Part shown: positions 25,771-35,893 of the stretch, piece by piece
How positions within the stretch are numbered: the stretch's first letter is position 1
Layout: each line of letters starts with the position of its first letter
Assembly: GCF_001586255.1 (NCBI RefSeq)
Contig: NZ_CP014544.1
Span: 1,023,501 to 1,087,500, forward strand
Direction: 5' to 3'
DNA from: Zhongshania aliphaticivorans
Lineage (GTDB): Bacteria > Pseudomonadota > Gammaproteobacteria > Pseudomonadales > Spongiibacteraceae
DNA length: 64,000 nucleotides
The notes under the pieces: model-generated
Told to the model about the DNA's origin: nothing
What the model saw: only the letters and a program-made list of their open reading frames with translations
The model's database searches: none
Made by a program: the position numbers and the translations under genes

Positions 25771-26598
25771 TTAGTTTCCTTCAAATTGTGCAGTCGTTTT
25801 ATTCACAAATGCGTCAACGGCGCGGTGATGGTCCTTGGTGTGGTGACATTGGGACTGAACATCGGCGCAGACGTCCAAAAAGTCACTTAACTCTTGGCGT
25901 TGTGCCAGCTTCATTAGGCGTTTGGTTTGTCGCAGTGCTAAAGGTGGCTTAGTCGCATAATCTCGGGCGTAAGCCTCTGCCGTGGCCATTAATTCCTCGC
26001 TAGCGACACATTCGAGTAATATCCCCATTTCTAAAGCTTCCTTGCTGTCAATGATCCGGCCGCTAAAGCTAAGTTCCGCCGCTCGTTGGTAGCCTACTAA
26101 GCGCTGCAAAAACCACGCGCCTCCGTCGCCGGGAATTATCCCTAGATTAATAAATGTCTCGCCAAAACGAGTGTGTTCACAACCTATGCGTAAATCGGCC
26201 ATACTGCATAAGTCAAAGCCCGCACCAACCGCGGCCCCGTTGACCGCGGCGATGGTTACTATTTCTGCACTGTGCATAGCCCGGGATATGCGCTGGATAC
26301 CGTTGCGGTAGCTGTCGCTGATTTCCGCTTGGCTGCCGCCAAACATACCCTGCTTGTCGCGCATTTCTTTCACATTGCCGCCCGAGCTGAAGGCTTTGCC
26401 TGCGCCCGTAATAATCAGGGTGGAAATCGCTTTGTTGGCATTGGCCCAGGCAATGGTGTTGCACAAATCGTTGATCAGGTTTGTGCCGGTGAGAGCGTTG
26501 CGGAGGTCGTCGCGTTCAAAGCGGAGAGTGGCATAACCAGCGTTGACGGAGAGTGATGCGTCTATGAGTGTAGGTGTTGGGTTCATATTTGTTTCCAC
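25771..26598 (-). CDS. Enoyl-CoA hydratase/isomerase family protein
   Basis: This 275-residue crotonase has GAGKAFSSGGNVKEM near 69-83 (oxyanion hole), VNGAAVGAGFDLCSMADLRI and FINLGIIPGDGGAWFL. The first catalytic Glu is replaced (FDLC), and the second position reads GDGG. This points to an isomerase-like or otherwise altered activity rather than a canonical hydratase. The start may be at ATG 26598 or, four codons in, at 26586. It is convergent with ycgB and has no close operon partner, so its pathway is unknown. Confidence 0.8.
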   Translation of the reverse strand: METNMNPTPTLIDASLSVNAGYATLRFERDDLRNALTGTNLINDLCNTIAWANANKAISTLIITGAGKAFSSGGNVKEMRDKQGMFGGSQAEISDSYRNGIQRISRAMHSAEIVTIAAVNGAAVGAGFDLCSMADLRIGCEHTRFGETFINLGIIPGDGGAWFLQRLVGYQRAAELSFSGRIIDSKEALEMGILLECVASEELMATAEAYARDYATKPPLALRQTKRLMKLAQRQELSDFLDVCADVQSQCHHTKDHHRAVDAFVNKTTAQFEGN

Positions 26599-26865
26599 AT
26601 TTGACGGTTTTTGGGAAATTAGGTCGCTTAATTCTGTCTGCCACGCAGTATATCAAAGCTGAAGTCGATCTTAGTGTCTGTATCGCAGCGTTTGTGGCTA
26701 GGGGTTGGCCTTGTTTTTGCTTTAACCCTTATGGCTAAGCGGTAAAACGTGATGTTGCATGCTTGGTGGCCACTTTTCGTGCATTGATTTATTTGGTTTT
26801 TACGTAGCATAACACCGGATGTTACGAAAAGTATCTTGTGTGCTATTAAGAATAAAAGGTGATTT

Positions 26866-27156
26866 ATGAGCAAAGTATTTACTGATCAGCTTGCTGCCTT
26901 GCCGTTGTCCCAGGTATTTATCCGTCTATTACCTAGTGGAGCTTATGTGGCAGCAATTGCGCTAGAAGGAAGGGTGTTAAATATCTATGAAAATGAAGAG
27001 ATGCCCCTGAAAAGGTGCTCTTTAGATGAAATTTTGCAATATTTAATGGCTTGCGGCTGCCCTCGCAAATCATTTGTCGGCGATGCTGGCGGTGAGATAG
27101 ATGCACTGGCTAGACTTGTGATGGCTGAGCCGCTACTTGTACATGCTGCAATGTGA
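26866..27156 (+). CDS. Small conserved-hypothetical-like protein, possibly DUF6482-like
   Basis: This 96-residue protein shows a GAYV-type strand near residues 25-29, a SLDEILQYL helix near 52-60 and no cysteine-pair or membrane segment. The layout resembles DUF6482 proteins of Pseudomonas, but this is weak. It has GTG and AGG-rich sequence close to ATG 26866 with AAAAGGTG as Shine-Dalgarno. It stands alone between divergent and convergent neighbours. Confidence 0.6.
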   Translation: MSKVFTDQLAALPLSQVFIRLLPSGAYVAAIALEGRVLNIYENEEMPLKRCSLDEILQYLMACGCPRKSFVGDAGGEIDALARLVMAEPLLVHAAM

Positions 27157-27299
27157 AAATTGGTGACATATTTGTGAAAATACTGAAATAGTTCTAATTT
27201 GGACTGCCCTGCGCCGTCCTGGCGCAAGCGAGTAGCACTGAACTTGGGGTGAAGCGCGTTAGAGACTAAACTATAACTGTGGGAAAAAGGCGCGCAGTA

Positions 27300-27656
27300 T
27301 CAATTTGGCTTGACGTCAAGCGTGCCTAACAATATACCGTGGGGTAACAGTTCCAATCTAAAGTGGCCGCTTTTTGATAGTGGAATGTTTAGTTCCTGGG
27401 GCGTATTAGACTTGAGTTGAAGTGTTTCATCATAACCTTGCAATTTCAGCTGTTCTGGCTGATTGCTGTGCACAACAAGAATAAGCCTCTGTCCTTGATC
27501 TAGCACGATTGCTTTAGGGCCGTCTATAAGTTGGCCGTCGACAAGTTGCCAGCTCACACGGTAGTCTGCCTTTTCTTGGAAGTCCGAACGTAAAAATCCT
27601 ATGGCATAAACTGCAATCGCAAGTGCGGCAAGTGAATAAATCATCTTGCTGTTCAT
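27300..27656 (-). CDS. Membrane-anchored or secreted cupredoxin-like domain protein
   Basis: This 118-residue protein starts at ATG 27656 with GAGGGG seven bases upstream. An N-terminal hydrophobic segment (residues 5-24) is a signal or anchor. The rest is a beta-rich domain with the pattern VLDQGQRLILVVHSNQPEQLKL (in parts), LQLKSNTPQELNIPL and GHFRLELL, which follows the layout of cupredoxin-like domains. It lacks the Cys, His and Met copper ligands, so copper binding is unlikely. It is divergent from the large hybrid kinase gene, so a functional link to that sensor is possible but unproven. Confidence 0.6.
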   Translation of the reverse strand: MNSKMIYSLAALAIAVYAIGFLRSDFQEKADYRVSWQLVDGQLIDGPKAIVLDQGQRLILVVHSNQPEQLKLQGYDETLQLKSNTPQELNIPLSKSGHFRLELLPHGILLGTLDVKPN

Positions 27657-27968
27657 GGGCGTCACCCCTCTCTGAACGTCGAGGATGTTAAAACATCCAC
27701 AATAATAGAAATCGCTGGCATTGAGAATGCTTCGTGCCATAAATCGTATATGCTATGATAAACCACTGATTTTGTTTTGTTTTGTTGAGTCTAAATGAGC
27801 GCTATTTGCCTGTGCGACTTCGCGTAACGGCATTTTCGGCAACTAAAACTGCCATGGCGAGTCATTATACCTACTGGCAAGGCTGGTTTCGTTCCGACAA
27901 CGAACGGTGTATAGGTATCGTGCGGCTATACTCTGCTTTGGTTCTATAAAGTGTAAAGAGGCAATTGA

Positions 27969-30900
27969 GTGATTGAAGCGCTGAAGATAATTATCACCAC
28001 GTTCAAGATGAGGTTCCTGTCTTTTGTCTTGTTGCTCTTTGTTGTTCTTACCGTATTAATGATCCCAGTGTCTGACCGTAACGTTCGCATAAAGGAAGAG
28101 CGCCAACTAGAAAATCATTTGCGCAATGCTGTCGACGAACGCAGCAAAGCGTTTATGGCAAGTATTGAACGTTTGAAAAGGGATACCTTATTCCTCGCAG
28201 GGACACCGCCGATACAAGGTATTATTAGGGCGAAAAACAATGGCGGAATTGATCCTCAGGTAAATAATGCTACGGAAGTCTGGGAACAGCGCTTGCAAGA
28301 AATTTTCTCCGCTTATTTGGAGATTCAGCCCGGCGTCCAGCAAGTTCGCTATATTGGTGTTGCCGATCAAGGGCGTGAATTGGTTCGTGTCGATAGAAAA
28401 GGGCAGAAGATAGCGGTGATTGGCGCTGCGCAATTACAACAAAAAGCTGACCGCGATTATTTCTTTGAATCACTTAACAGAGCGCTTGGCGAAGTTTACG
28501 TATCAAAAATTGATCTTAATCGTGAATTCGGTGAAATAGAAATTCCTCATATCCCAACCTTAAGACTTGCTACTCCTGTTTTCGACAAAGCCGGTAGTGC
28601 TTTTGGAGTGCTCGTCATAAATGTAAATTTGCTCGATATTTTTGCAACGATAGGTGCAGATTTTTCGTCAGACGAGAATGTGTATCTTGTTAACTCTGAC
28701 GGCGATTTCCTTATGCACCCGGAGGCTGGTCGCGCTTTTGGCTTTGAATTGGGTGCACCGTTTCGCTGGCAGGATGAGTTTGATAGAACGTTCAGTAGCA
28801 AAGAAAATAAATTATATCGAGTAAGTGATGGCGCGCTATTTTATATCGCGGCCCGTGAAAATTATTATGATGGCGATCACTCCTTGGGCGTGGCGGTTTT
28901 AGCACCCGAAAGTGTCGTAGATCAAACAGTGGCTGCGGCGCGAACATATAATCTTATTATATTGGTTAGCTTATTGTTTATTACCTTGGTGTTTTTGTAC
29001 CTCATGGCAATAAATATCAGGCGCCGAGAAGAACCTGCGCGACAGAACTCGTCAATGGCTGCCATTGTTGAGGGGTCTAATGACGCCATTGTGAGTGAGA
29101 CGGTTGACGGTGTTATTCATAGTTGGAACGATGCCGCTCAGCGGATGTTTGGCTACGCAACGGAACAAGTTGTCGGTAAGACGATGAACAGCTTGGTCGT
29201 ACCTGAAGACTTGGAAGACGAAGCGGTCATGCTTCGGAAAAGAGTTTTCAATGGTGAAACGATTCCCAATTTTGAGACTCGTCGTCGTGATCAGGATGGT
29301 GATGTTATTTATGTGTCGATAACCGTTTCTCCCGTTAAGGACGCTAACGGAAGAATATTTGCCGCCGCTAATATTATTCGGGATATTAGTGATATGAAGG
29401 CGGCGCAAGCACAATTAGTTGAAATGAATCATCGATTAGAAGAGCAAGTTGCCGCACGGACAAGTGAGCTCGAAGCGTCTGGCGTGTTACAGGATGCTAT
29501 TTTAGCAAACGCAGGCTACGCGATTTTTGCAAACAAACCTGATGGCACTATAACGCTTTTTAATCCAGCGGCAGAAGCGATGCTTGGTTATAGCGCCAGT
29601 GAAATGGTAAATAAGCGGACCATGCAGGTAATGTTTATTAAAGAAGAAATAGAAGCTGAATTAAAAAGATTGGCGCAGTTAGATCATAAAACGTTGGTAG
29701 ATAGTAATGGCAAGCTTATTACTCAAGATGTGAATTATGAAAAGGAATGGACGTTTATTCGCAAAGATGGAACGCGAATACCTGTATTGCTGAAAAGCAA
29801 CACTTTGTACGATAAGGAAAATAAGGTAAGCGGCTATATAGGTATTGCTCGAGACCTTACCTTGCAGAAGCAACAACAAGCTGAGCTGATGAAAGCAAAG
29901 GCAATGGCTGAAGAGGCGAGTAAGACCAAGGGTGAGTTTTTAGCGAATATGAGTCATGAAATTCGCACCCCAATGAATGCTGTGTTGGGAATGCTGAATT
30001 TATTAAAATATACCGACATGACCAATCGTCAGTTAGATTATGTCTCAAAGGCCAGCGGTGCTGCCGAAGCGCTATTGGGCATCATTAACGACATTCTTGA
30101 TTTTTCTAAAATAGAAGCTGGGAAACTATTACTTGAAAAAAGACCGTTTTCTATTGATGAAATATTAAAGGATATCGCTGTTATCCTGAGTATGAATATT
30201 AGCGATAAGAATGTTGAAATACTTTTCAATATCGACCCTGCGGTGCCCAAAACCGTGCTGGGTGATTCATTGCGCATAAAGCAAATTCTAATTAACTTGG
30301 CGGGAAATGCCGTTAAATTTACCGAGCAAGGTGAGGTAATGCTGTCGGTTTTTGTACAGCATGAACGCAGTAATAGCATGGTGCTGGGGTTTAAAGTCAG
30401 CGACACCGGAATCGGTATGTCGGCCGATCAGCAAAAACGGGTTTTTGAATCTTTTACTCAGGCCGAAGCGGCTACGACACGACGGTTTGGCGGAACCGGG
30501 CTTGGCCTGGTGATATGTCAGCGATTAATTCGGCTGATGGGGGGCGAATTAGAAGTCGAAAGTGAAGAGGGCAAAGGCAGTACTTTTTCGTTTTCACTTA
30601 TTATTGAGCCAGTAGAAGATGGTGCGCTGCGCGAGCCGGCGCGGCGGGCACTGCCGGTTGAGTACGAAAATCTGCGTTTACTTGTTCTGGACGATAATGC
30701 GCATGCCCGAGAGATTATTGCTGGTATTTGTCAAAATCTTGGTTGGGAAGTCGAAGAGGCGGAAAGCGGCAATATTGGTTTGGAGCTGATTAAGCGGAGT
30801 CTCCTTGAAGCTAAGCCCTATGATATTGTTTTTATCGATTGGATGATGCCGGGTTTAGATGGCTGGCAGACCGCAAGTGCTATTCAAGCGCTTTGTGCCG

Positions 30901-32129
30901 ACACCCTAACTCCACGGCTTGTGATGGTAACGGGGCACGCTAAAGAGGTTTTTGAGCAGCAGGAAGACGCCATCAGCACAGCGCTTGATGGTTTCTTGAT
31001 GAAACCGGTCACCGCCTCGGATATATACAATACAATTATAGAGGCATTAGCAGATAAATCGGCTGAGTATAAAACGGGTATACAGCAATCGAAAGCGACT
31101 AATGATGGCCTTGTTGGTATGCGTATACTCTTGGTGGAAGATAATATTACTAATCAGCAGGTCGCGCGAGAGCTGCTCGCAATTGAGGGTGCTGAGATAG
31201 TCGTGGCTGATAATGGTCAAATTGCCTTGGACAGTATTCGGCATGCGAAGCTGCCATTTGATGCGGTATTAATGGATATTCAGATGCCGGTGATGGACGG
31301 CTATACGGCGACACGGGAGATTCGCGAAACCTTAAAATTGAACTATTTACCCATAGTCGCAATGACCGCTAATGCGATGCCTGCGGATCGCGCCGCCTGC
31401 TTAGCGGCGGGAATGAATGATCATATTGGTAAACCCTTTGATTTGGCTGAGCTAGTCACGGTATTGCAAACCGTCTGCGGTCGCGCTAAGTCAAATCCGC
31501 AGGTTGACGCAGTAAGTAAAAGTGAAGGCCGGGGAGACCTTCCGGAAGCCCCCGTTGGTTTTGCATTTAAAGAGGCCTTGTTGCGTTTAGGTAATAATCG
31601 GGAGTTGTATGCAAGTCAGGCGCGGATGTTTGCGAGTCGACACCGTGATGATCTTGGCAAAGTTCTTTTATTAATTCAAAAGGGTAATAGACCTGGCGCT
31701 GTTCGAGAGCTACACACTTTGCGCGGTGTGGCGGGAACATTGGGTGCGCAGGCGTTAGCGAGCCGACTCTCCGAGCTTGAAATGGCAGCGAAAGGCCTCG
31801 TTGAAGTTCCGGTTATTGAGACCCTGCTAAACGCTACCGAAGTGCATCTCGAAGAAGCTTGTGAGGTCATGCTTAAACTTGCGGACTCGTTGGCGGCGCC
31901 GTCACGGGATGTGACGCCTCCACCTTTAATCGATGAGGAAATAAACGCCAAGCTTGATGAGTTTGGGCGCCTTCTTAAAGACAGTAATATGAGTGCTTTA
32001 GACAGTTTTGAAAGTTTACGTGCTATATTTGCAGTCGATAGCGAACCAGCGATTAAGGTGCGGGAAGCCATGGCGAGTCTTGATTTTGCCGCAGCGCTAG
32101 AGGCTTTAAATATGATGAGGGATAACTGA
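27969..32129 (+). CDS. Large hybrid sensor histidine kinase: Cache, two PAS, HisKA, HATPase, two REC, HPt
   Basis: The 1386-residue protein starts at GTG 27969 (AAAGAGG seven bases upstream). Order: membrane helix about 14-33, extracytoplasmic Cache-like sensor about 35-320 (QQVRYIGVADQGRELVRVD), helix about 325-347, PAS about 360-480, PAS about 495-640. Next come HisKA with phospho-His H663 (ANMSHEIRTPMN) and the ATPase domain (GTGLGLVICQRL). The tail has REC1 with D957 (FIDWMMPG), REC2 with D1103 (LMDIQMPVMDG), and HPt with H1249 (ELHTLRGVAG). All phosphorelay residues are present, so an intact chain is predicted. The next gene is a REC-GGDEF cyclase, its likely output. Confidence 0.92.
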   Translation: MIEALKIIITTFKMRFLSFVLLLFVVLTVLMIPVSDRNVRIKEERQLENHLRNAVDERSKAFMASIERLKRDTLFLAGTPPIQGIIRAKNNGGIDPQVNNATEVWEQRLQEIFSAYLEIQPGVQQVRYIGVADQGRELVRVDRKGQKIAVIGAAQLQQKADRDYFFESLNRALGEVYVSKIDLNREFGEIEIPHIPTLRLATPVFDKAGSAFGVLVINVNLLDIFATIGADFSSDENVYLVNSDGDFLMHPEAGRAFGFELGAPFRWQDEFDRTFSSKENKLYRVSDGALFYIAARENYYDGDHSLGVAVLAPESVVDQTVAAARTYNLIILVSLLFITLVFLYLMAINIRRREEPARQNSSMAAIVEGSNDAIVSETVDGVIHSWNDAAQRMFGYATEQVVGKTMNSLVVPEDLEDEAVMLRKRVFNGETIPNFETRRRDQDGDVIYVSITVSPVKDANGRIFAAANIIRDISDMKAAQAQLVEMNHRLEEQVAARTSELEASGVLQDAILANAGYAIFANKPDGTITLFNPAAEAMLGYSASEMVNKRTMQVMFIKEEIEAELKRLAQLDHKTLVDSNGKLITQDVNYEKEWTFIRKDGTRIPVLLKSNTLYDKENKVSGYIGIARDLTLQKQQQAELMKAKAMAEEASKTKGEFLANMSHEIRTPMNAVLGMLNLLKYTDMTNRQLDYVSKASGAAEALLGIINDILDFSKIEAGKLLLEKRPFSIDEILKDIAVILSMNISDKNVEILFNIDPAVPKTVLGDSLRIKQILINLAGNAVKFTEQGEVMLSVFVQHERSNSMVLGFKVSDTGIGMSADQQKRVFESFTQAEAATTRRFGGTGLGLVICQRLIRLMGGELEVESEEGKGSTFSFSLIIEPVEDGALREPARRALPVEYENLRLLVLDDNAHAREIIAGICQNLGWEVEEAESGNIGLELIKRSLLEAKPYDIVFIDWMMPGLDGWQTASAIQALCADTLTPRLVMVTGHAKEVFEQQEDAISTALDGFLMKPVTASDIYNTIIEALADKSAEYKTGIQQSKATNDGLVGMRILLVEDNITNQQVARELLAIEGAEIVVADNGQIALDSIRHAKLPFDAVLMDIQMPVMDGYTATREIRETLKLNYLPIVAMTANAMPADRAACLAAGMNDHIGKPFDLAELVTVLQTVCGRAKSNPQVDAVSKSEGRGDLPEAPVGFAFKEALLRLGNNRELYASQARMFASRHRDDLGKVLLLIQKGNRPGAVRELHTLRGVAGTLGAQALASRLSELEMAAKGLVEVPVIETLLNATEVHLEEACEVMLKLADSLAAPSRDVTPPPLIDEEINAKLDEFGRLLKDSNMSALDSFESLRAIFAVDSEPAIKVREAMASLDFAAALEALNMMRDN

Positions 32130-32177
32130 TTTTTACGGTAATGTATTTGATCACAACGCTATGCACAATATCAGGTT

Positions 32178-33143
32178 ATGGTTATGAGTGAACTTAAGCC
32201 CGCGCTGACATCTGGGTTGATCTCCGGCACGTTGGTATCAGAGCGCCCTCGGCTATTGGTGGTTGATGATCAGCCCGTCAATATTCAGGCGCTCTATCAG
32301 GTCTTTGCTAAAGATAGCGAAGTGTTTATGGCCACGAGTGGTCAACAAGCAATTGACGTGTGTCGGCAAAAGCGGCCGGATTTAATTCTGCTTGATGTGC
32401 TGATGCCGGATATGGACGGAATAGAAGTTTGCAAAATACTTAAAGCAGACGCCGAGACTCAGAATATACCCATAATCTTCGTCACCTCTCAAGACAGTCC
32501 TGAAGAGGAGACGCGTGGCTTGGAAGTGGGCGCGGTTGATTTTATTACCAAGCCAGTGAACCCTGCTGTAGTGCGTGCTCGGGTAAAAACACATTTAACG
32601 CTAAAAATGCAATCAGATGCATTGCGGGCATTGGCTTCGATTGATGGCCTGACTCGTATCCCTAATCGGCGTTTCTTTGACGAGCGCTTAGATGCGGAGT
32701 GGCGCGCGTGCCGTCGAGGCGGAAATTCGCTTTCCGTCATTATGATCGATGTCGACCATTTCAAAAAATATAACGACCATTACGGTCATTTGGAAGGGGA
32801 TAATTGCCTGAAGCGCGTGGCGAGCGCGCTTGCGGAGAGCAATTGGCGAGGCCGAGATTTAGCGGCGCGGTATGGTGGGGAAGAGTTCGTTTGTCTAATG
32901 CCTGAAACCGATCTTGCCGGTGCGATGAACAAGGCAGAAAGCCTGCGTTTGCAAATAGAAAATTTAGCGATGCCGCATTCGGAGTCTGCTAATGCTGATA
33001 TGGTCACCATTAGTGTCGGTGTAGCGACTACTGTGCCGAGTGAGCGTGAGTCCGAAGAAGTTTTGCTGGGCGCTGCGGACGAGCAATTGTACAAGGCAAA
33101 GCAAACCGGCCGTAATCGGGTGGTAGGTATCGCGCTTAGCTAA
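32178..33143 (+). CDS. Response regulator diguanylate cyclase (REC-GGDEF)
   Basis: This 321-residue cytoplasmic protein joins a receiver domain (about 25-145; LILLDVLMPDMDG with the phospho-Asp) to a GGDEF domain (about 165-320) with the active motif GGEEF. Its RGRD lies five residues before GGEEF, as in the product-inhibition I-site (RxxD). It should make c-di-GMP when phosphorylated. Start ATG 32178 or ATG 32184. It follows the hybrid kinase by 48 bases in the same direction, so the kinase probably drives it through its HPt domain. Confidence 0.92.
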   Translation: MVMSELKPALTSGLISGTLVSERPRLLVVDDQPVNIQALYQVFAKDSEVFMATSGQQAIDVCRQKRPDLILLDVLMPDMDGIEVCKILKADAETQNIPIIFVTSQDSPEEETRGLEVGAVDFITKPVNPAVVRARVKTHLTLKMQSDALRALASIDGLTRIPNRRFFDERLDAEWRACRRGGNSLSVIMIDVDHFKKYNDHYGHLEGDNCLKRVASALAESNWRGRDLAARYGGEEFVCLMPETDLAGAMNKAESLRLQIENLAMPHSESANADMVTISVGVATTVPSERESEEVLLGAADEQLYKAKQTGRNRVVGIALS

Positions 33144-33166
33144 ACGATGCGGTGTATAGCGGTAAC

Positions 33167-34252
33167 TTAAGATCTTATTTCAGTTGGTCGGCCAAAGTAG
33201 TAGCCTTGAAAATAGTCGATGCCCATTCCGGCGCAGGCATCGGCAACGGCCTGATTCTCGACACCTTCCGCTAGGGTGGATATACCCATATCCTGCACCA
33301 TCGCATTAAGAGACGAAAGTAGCTTGTGATGTACAGAATGCTGATCGCCAGCGCCTCTTACTAAGCTGATGTCGAATTTGAGGATGTCCGGAGGCGCTTC
33401 GGCTAGCTCTAATAGGCGGGCTTGGCCAGCGCCAAAGTCATCGTAGGCCAAGTTGATGTCCAAATCCCTTAAACCAGCACGAATACGCCGCATAATGTTT
33501 AGGTCGGTTATTGCGGCTTCGTGAACTTCGAAAATTAAACGTAGGTCTGGGTATTGGCGCCGCAGCCGGTGTAAGCCAGCAAGTAGTTTGTCTGGCTCTC
33601 GACACTCCAGTGGGTGGCAGTTGAAAAACAGCGGTGTACGGATATTGGCACTTTTGGCTTGAGCAAAACTGCGCTGACGAAAAAGCTCGCTGAGTTCAAT
33701 TTCTTTGCCCATTTGCGCTGCGATTAAAAACAGCTCATAGGGGTTTTCGTTTAGGGCGGGATGTCGTCCCCGGCCCAGTAGCTCGTGGCCAAAGATATTT
33801 CCTTGATTGTCCATTATCGCTTGTTGGTAGCTTGTTACTTGGGCTTTGGTTAATAGCGTTAAGAGCTCGCTGCCAAGAACGGGAAAATTGCTGGGCAGTG
33901 TGCGATGGGAAATTCTGGTGTGGTCATCGCAATCTGTGTTTGCCGCTAAATTCCGCTGTTTCAGGCAATATTCAACGCCGGCAAAGTGCACTACATCGCC
34001 AGGTTTTAGCGGCGTGGTTTGGCTAATGCGTTGGCGATTGACAAAACTGCCGTTGGTACTGCCGAGGTCGGTGAGTGCTGGTTTGTCATTGACTAACTCG
34101 AGGCGGGCATGACGGCGAGAGAGCGCTGCATTGTGAATGACAATATCATTGTCGGCACCGCGACCGATAGAAGTAGCTTGTGCGGCAAAGGGTATTTGCT
34201 GGGGTAAATCCGAGCTTCTACTAAAGCTTTCTAAATAATAACAACTATCCAT
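33167..34252 (-). CDS. FHA-EAL protein, predicted c-di-GMP phosphodiesterase
   Basis: This 361-residue protein (ATG 34252, MDSCYYLESF) has an N-terminal FHA domain with GRGADNDIVI, SRRHARLE and DLGSTNGSFVN, which binds phosphothreonine. A C-terminal EAL domain follows. The EAL motif reads ELL (GHELLGRG) but the metal and substrate residues are kept: FFNCHP, FEVHEA, AYDDFGAG, LKFDISL, AEGVEN and FQGYYFGRP. So it should hydrolyse c-di-GMP. It is convergent with the diguanylate cyclase gene. An FHA domain would let a Ser/Thr kinase signal gate it. Confidence 0.88.
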   Translation of the reverse strand: MDSCYYLESFSRSSDLPQQIPFAAQATSIGRGADNDIVIHNAALSRRHARLELVNDKPALTDLGSTNGSFVNRQRISQTTPLKPGDVVHFAGVEYCLKQRNLAANTDCDDHTRISHRTLPSNFPVLGSELLTLLTKAQVTSYQQAIMDNQGNIFGHELLGRGRHPALNENPYELFLIAAQMGKEIELSELFRQRSFAQAKSANIRTPLFFNCHPLECREPDKLLAGLHRLRRQYPDLRLIFEVHEAAITDLNIMRRIRAGLRDLDINLAYDDFGAGQARLLELAEAPPDILKFDISLVRGAGDQHSVHHKLLSSLNAMVQDMGISTLAEGVENQAVADACAGMGIDYFQGYYFGRPTEIRS

Positions 34253-34369
34253 ATTAGGACTTATCCGCTTTGCATGGGTCCGCCGCTGTGGGCGCGCCAA
34301 AAGTAGCAATCGCAATAAATATAACCGAAGCGACGGTCTAGGTCATGCCCAGCGGGACTACCGGGGCCG

Positions 34370-35053
34370 TTAAAATGGGCAGGGGCAGTGTACGTTAATT
34401 GGCTCAGTACTTATTGGGTGGCGAAACACAATATTGTCTGCATGGAGCAGTAAGCGCGCGGCCATGGCCTGGGTCTGAGGTGTGCCATAAAGGTCGCAGC
34501 CTAAAATGGGGTGGCCTAGTGCCTGGCTGTGGATGCGAAGCTGGTGGGTTCGGCCGGTTTGCGGGGTAAACTTAATGCGGCTGCGAGGTGGGTTATCCAG
34601 ACGTTCTAAAACCTGATAATGACTTTGCGCCTGCTTGCCGGTGGCAAAGCAAATCTTTTGCAGAGGGAAGTTTGCCAGATCTTTGGCAATAGGCGCTTCT
34701 ATATAGCCCGTGTCACGTTGTACGTGACCGGCTACTACGCTGATATAGGTTTTTCCAATGCTACGCTGCTGAAATTGCGTGGTCAGCTTGGCGTTTGCGA
34801 GCTTATTCAGGGCAATAATCATAAGGCCTGAGGTGCCTAAATCGAGGCGGTGGGCCAGTGTGGCAGTCGGAAATTGTTGAACTAGGCGATAGTGAACCGA
34901 ATCCTTATTGAGCGGATTTTTGCCCGACAGGCTAAGTAGGCCGCTGGGTTTATTTATCAGCAAGATGTGCTCATCTTGCATCAGAATACTGATCTTTTCA
35001 GCGCAAGGCGGGGCTACGAAGTTATCTGCTAAAGTGGGAGTTGAGGTAAGCAT
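34370..35053 (-). CDS. RluA-family pseudouridine synthase
   Basis: This 227-residue enzyme has the RluA family motif HRLDLGTSGLMIIALNK (about 67-83), with the catalytic Asp in HRLD, plus TGRTHQLRIH and GHPILGCDLYG. It isomerises specific uridines in rRNA or tRNA to pseudouridine. There is no N-terminal S4 domain, which fits the short RluA/TruC type. Target RNA unknown. The upstream 54 bases separate it from the FHA-EAL gene; the region toward the porin gene is about 276 bp with a small hairpin near 35280. Confidence 0.88.
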   Translation of the reverse strand: MLTSTPTLADNFVAPPCAEKISILMQDEHILLINKPSGLLSLSGKNPLNKDSVHYRLVQQFPTATLAHRLDLGTSGLMIIALNKLANAKLTTQFQQRSIGKTYISVVAGHVQRDTGYIEAPIAKDLANFPLQKICFATGKQAQSHYQVLERLDNPPRSRIKFTPQTGRTHQLRIHSQALGHPILGCDLYGTPQTQAMAARLLLHADNIVFRHPISTEPINVHCPCPF

Positions 35054-35329
35054 AAACCCGTGGCGAATTGGCGGAATGGTTGGCCATCACTGGCCAAATT
35101 AATTTGACAGTATACGGGATTCACTCGGCGAATACTTAGCGGCTTGAGGCTGCCAGTTACCTAGCGCTTTTACATGACAGCATCTAGCGGAAGTAGAGGC
35201 GCTCTTGCTATGATCGACGCGGCGCACGGGTATGTATTGGGGGGTGTCATAAATCACTCAGGCTAGTCTGCGCGTTGAAGTACCAGTATTTTTGCTGGTC
35301 TTTACTATTATTTATGCGGGGAAAGCGTT

Positions 35330-35881
35330 ATGAATAAGAACTTGGGTTTGGCAGCGGTATTGATGGCTGCAGTATTACCTGTGTCTGCATTGGCTCAGAC
35401 GGCGACAATGTATGTTACTGGTCAGTTTGGTAAAACCAGTTACGATTTGGACAGCGGTTCTAATGTTGATGACGAAGACAATGGTTATACCATGGGCATT
35501 GGTGTGCGTATGGGGCCGAATGTCGCGATTGAGGGGGGCTATGTTGATCTAGGCGAGGTTTCTGGGCGCAGTGGTACGGATTCTATTTCGGCGGAAACAA
35601 CTGGTGCATTCGCTGGCTTAGGTTTATTTATTCCTCTGCAGCCTGGCTTTGAACTAACCGGACGCGCGGGCCTAATTGCATGGGATACTGATGCTACTAT
35701 TACTGTGGGTGGATTGAAGTCTACTGAAAGTGACGATGGCACTGATATCTATTTTGGCATTGGCGCGGCCTTTCAGGTGAGTCGCGAACTTCATCTTACC
35801 GTTGGCTTTGACCGTTACGATATCGACGACACTGATGTCGACATGCTGTCTTTGGGAGCGAAGTTTTACTTCGCAATGTAA
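35330..35881 (+). CDS. Outer membrane beta-barrel protein, OmpA/porin-like
   Basis: This 183-residue secreted protein has a signal peptide (residues 1-22 with ALA-Gln cleavage). It then shows alternating beta strands typical of a small eight-stranded barrel (MYVTGQFGKTSYDL near 26-39, ending with FYFAM). Acidic loops contain Asp-rich stretches. The family is the porin-family outer membrane beta-barrel group; I cannot assign a specific role. It is followed by a long hairpin. Confidence 0.78.
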   Translation: MNKNLGLAAVLMAAVLPVSALAQTATMYVTGQFGKTSYDLDSGSNVDDEDNGYTMGIGVRMGPNVAIEGGYVDLGEVSGRSGTDSISAETTGAFAGLGLFIPLQPGFELTGRAGLIAWDTDATITVGGLKSTESDDGTDIYFGIGAAFQVSRELHLTVGFDRYDIDDTDVDMLSLGAKFYFAM

Positions 35882-35893
35882 GACTGAGCTTAA

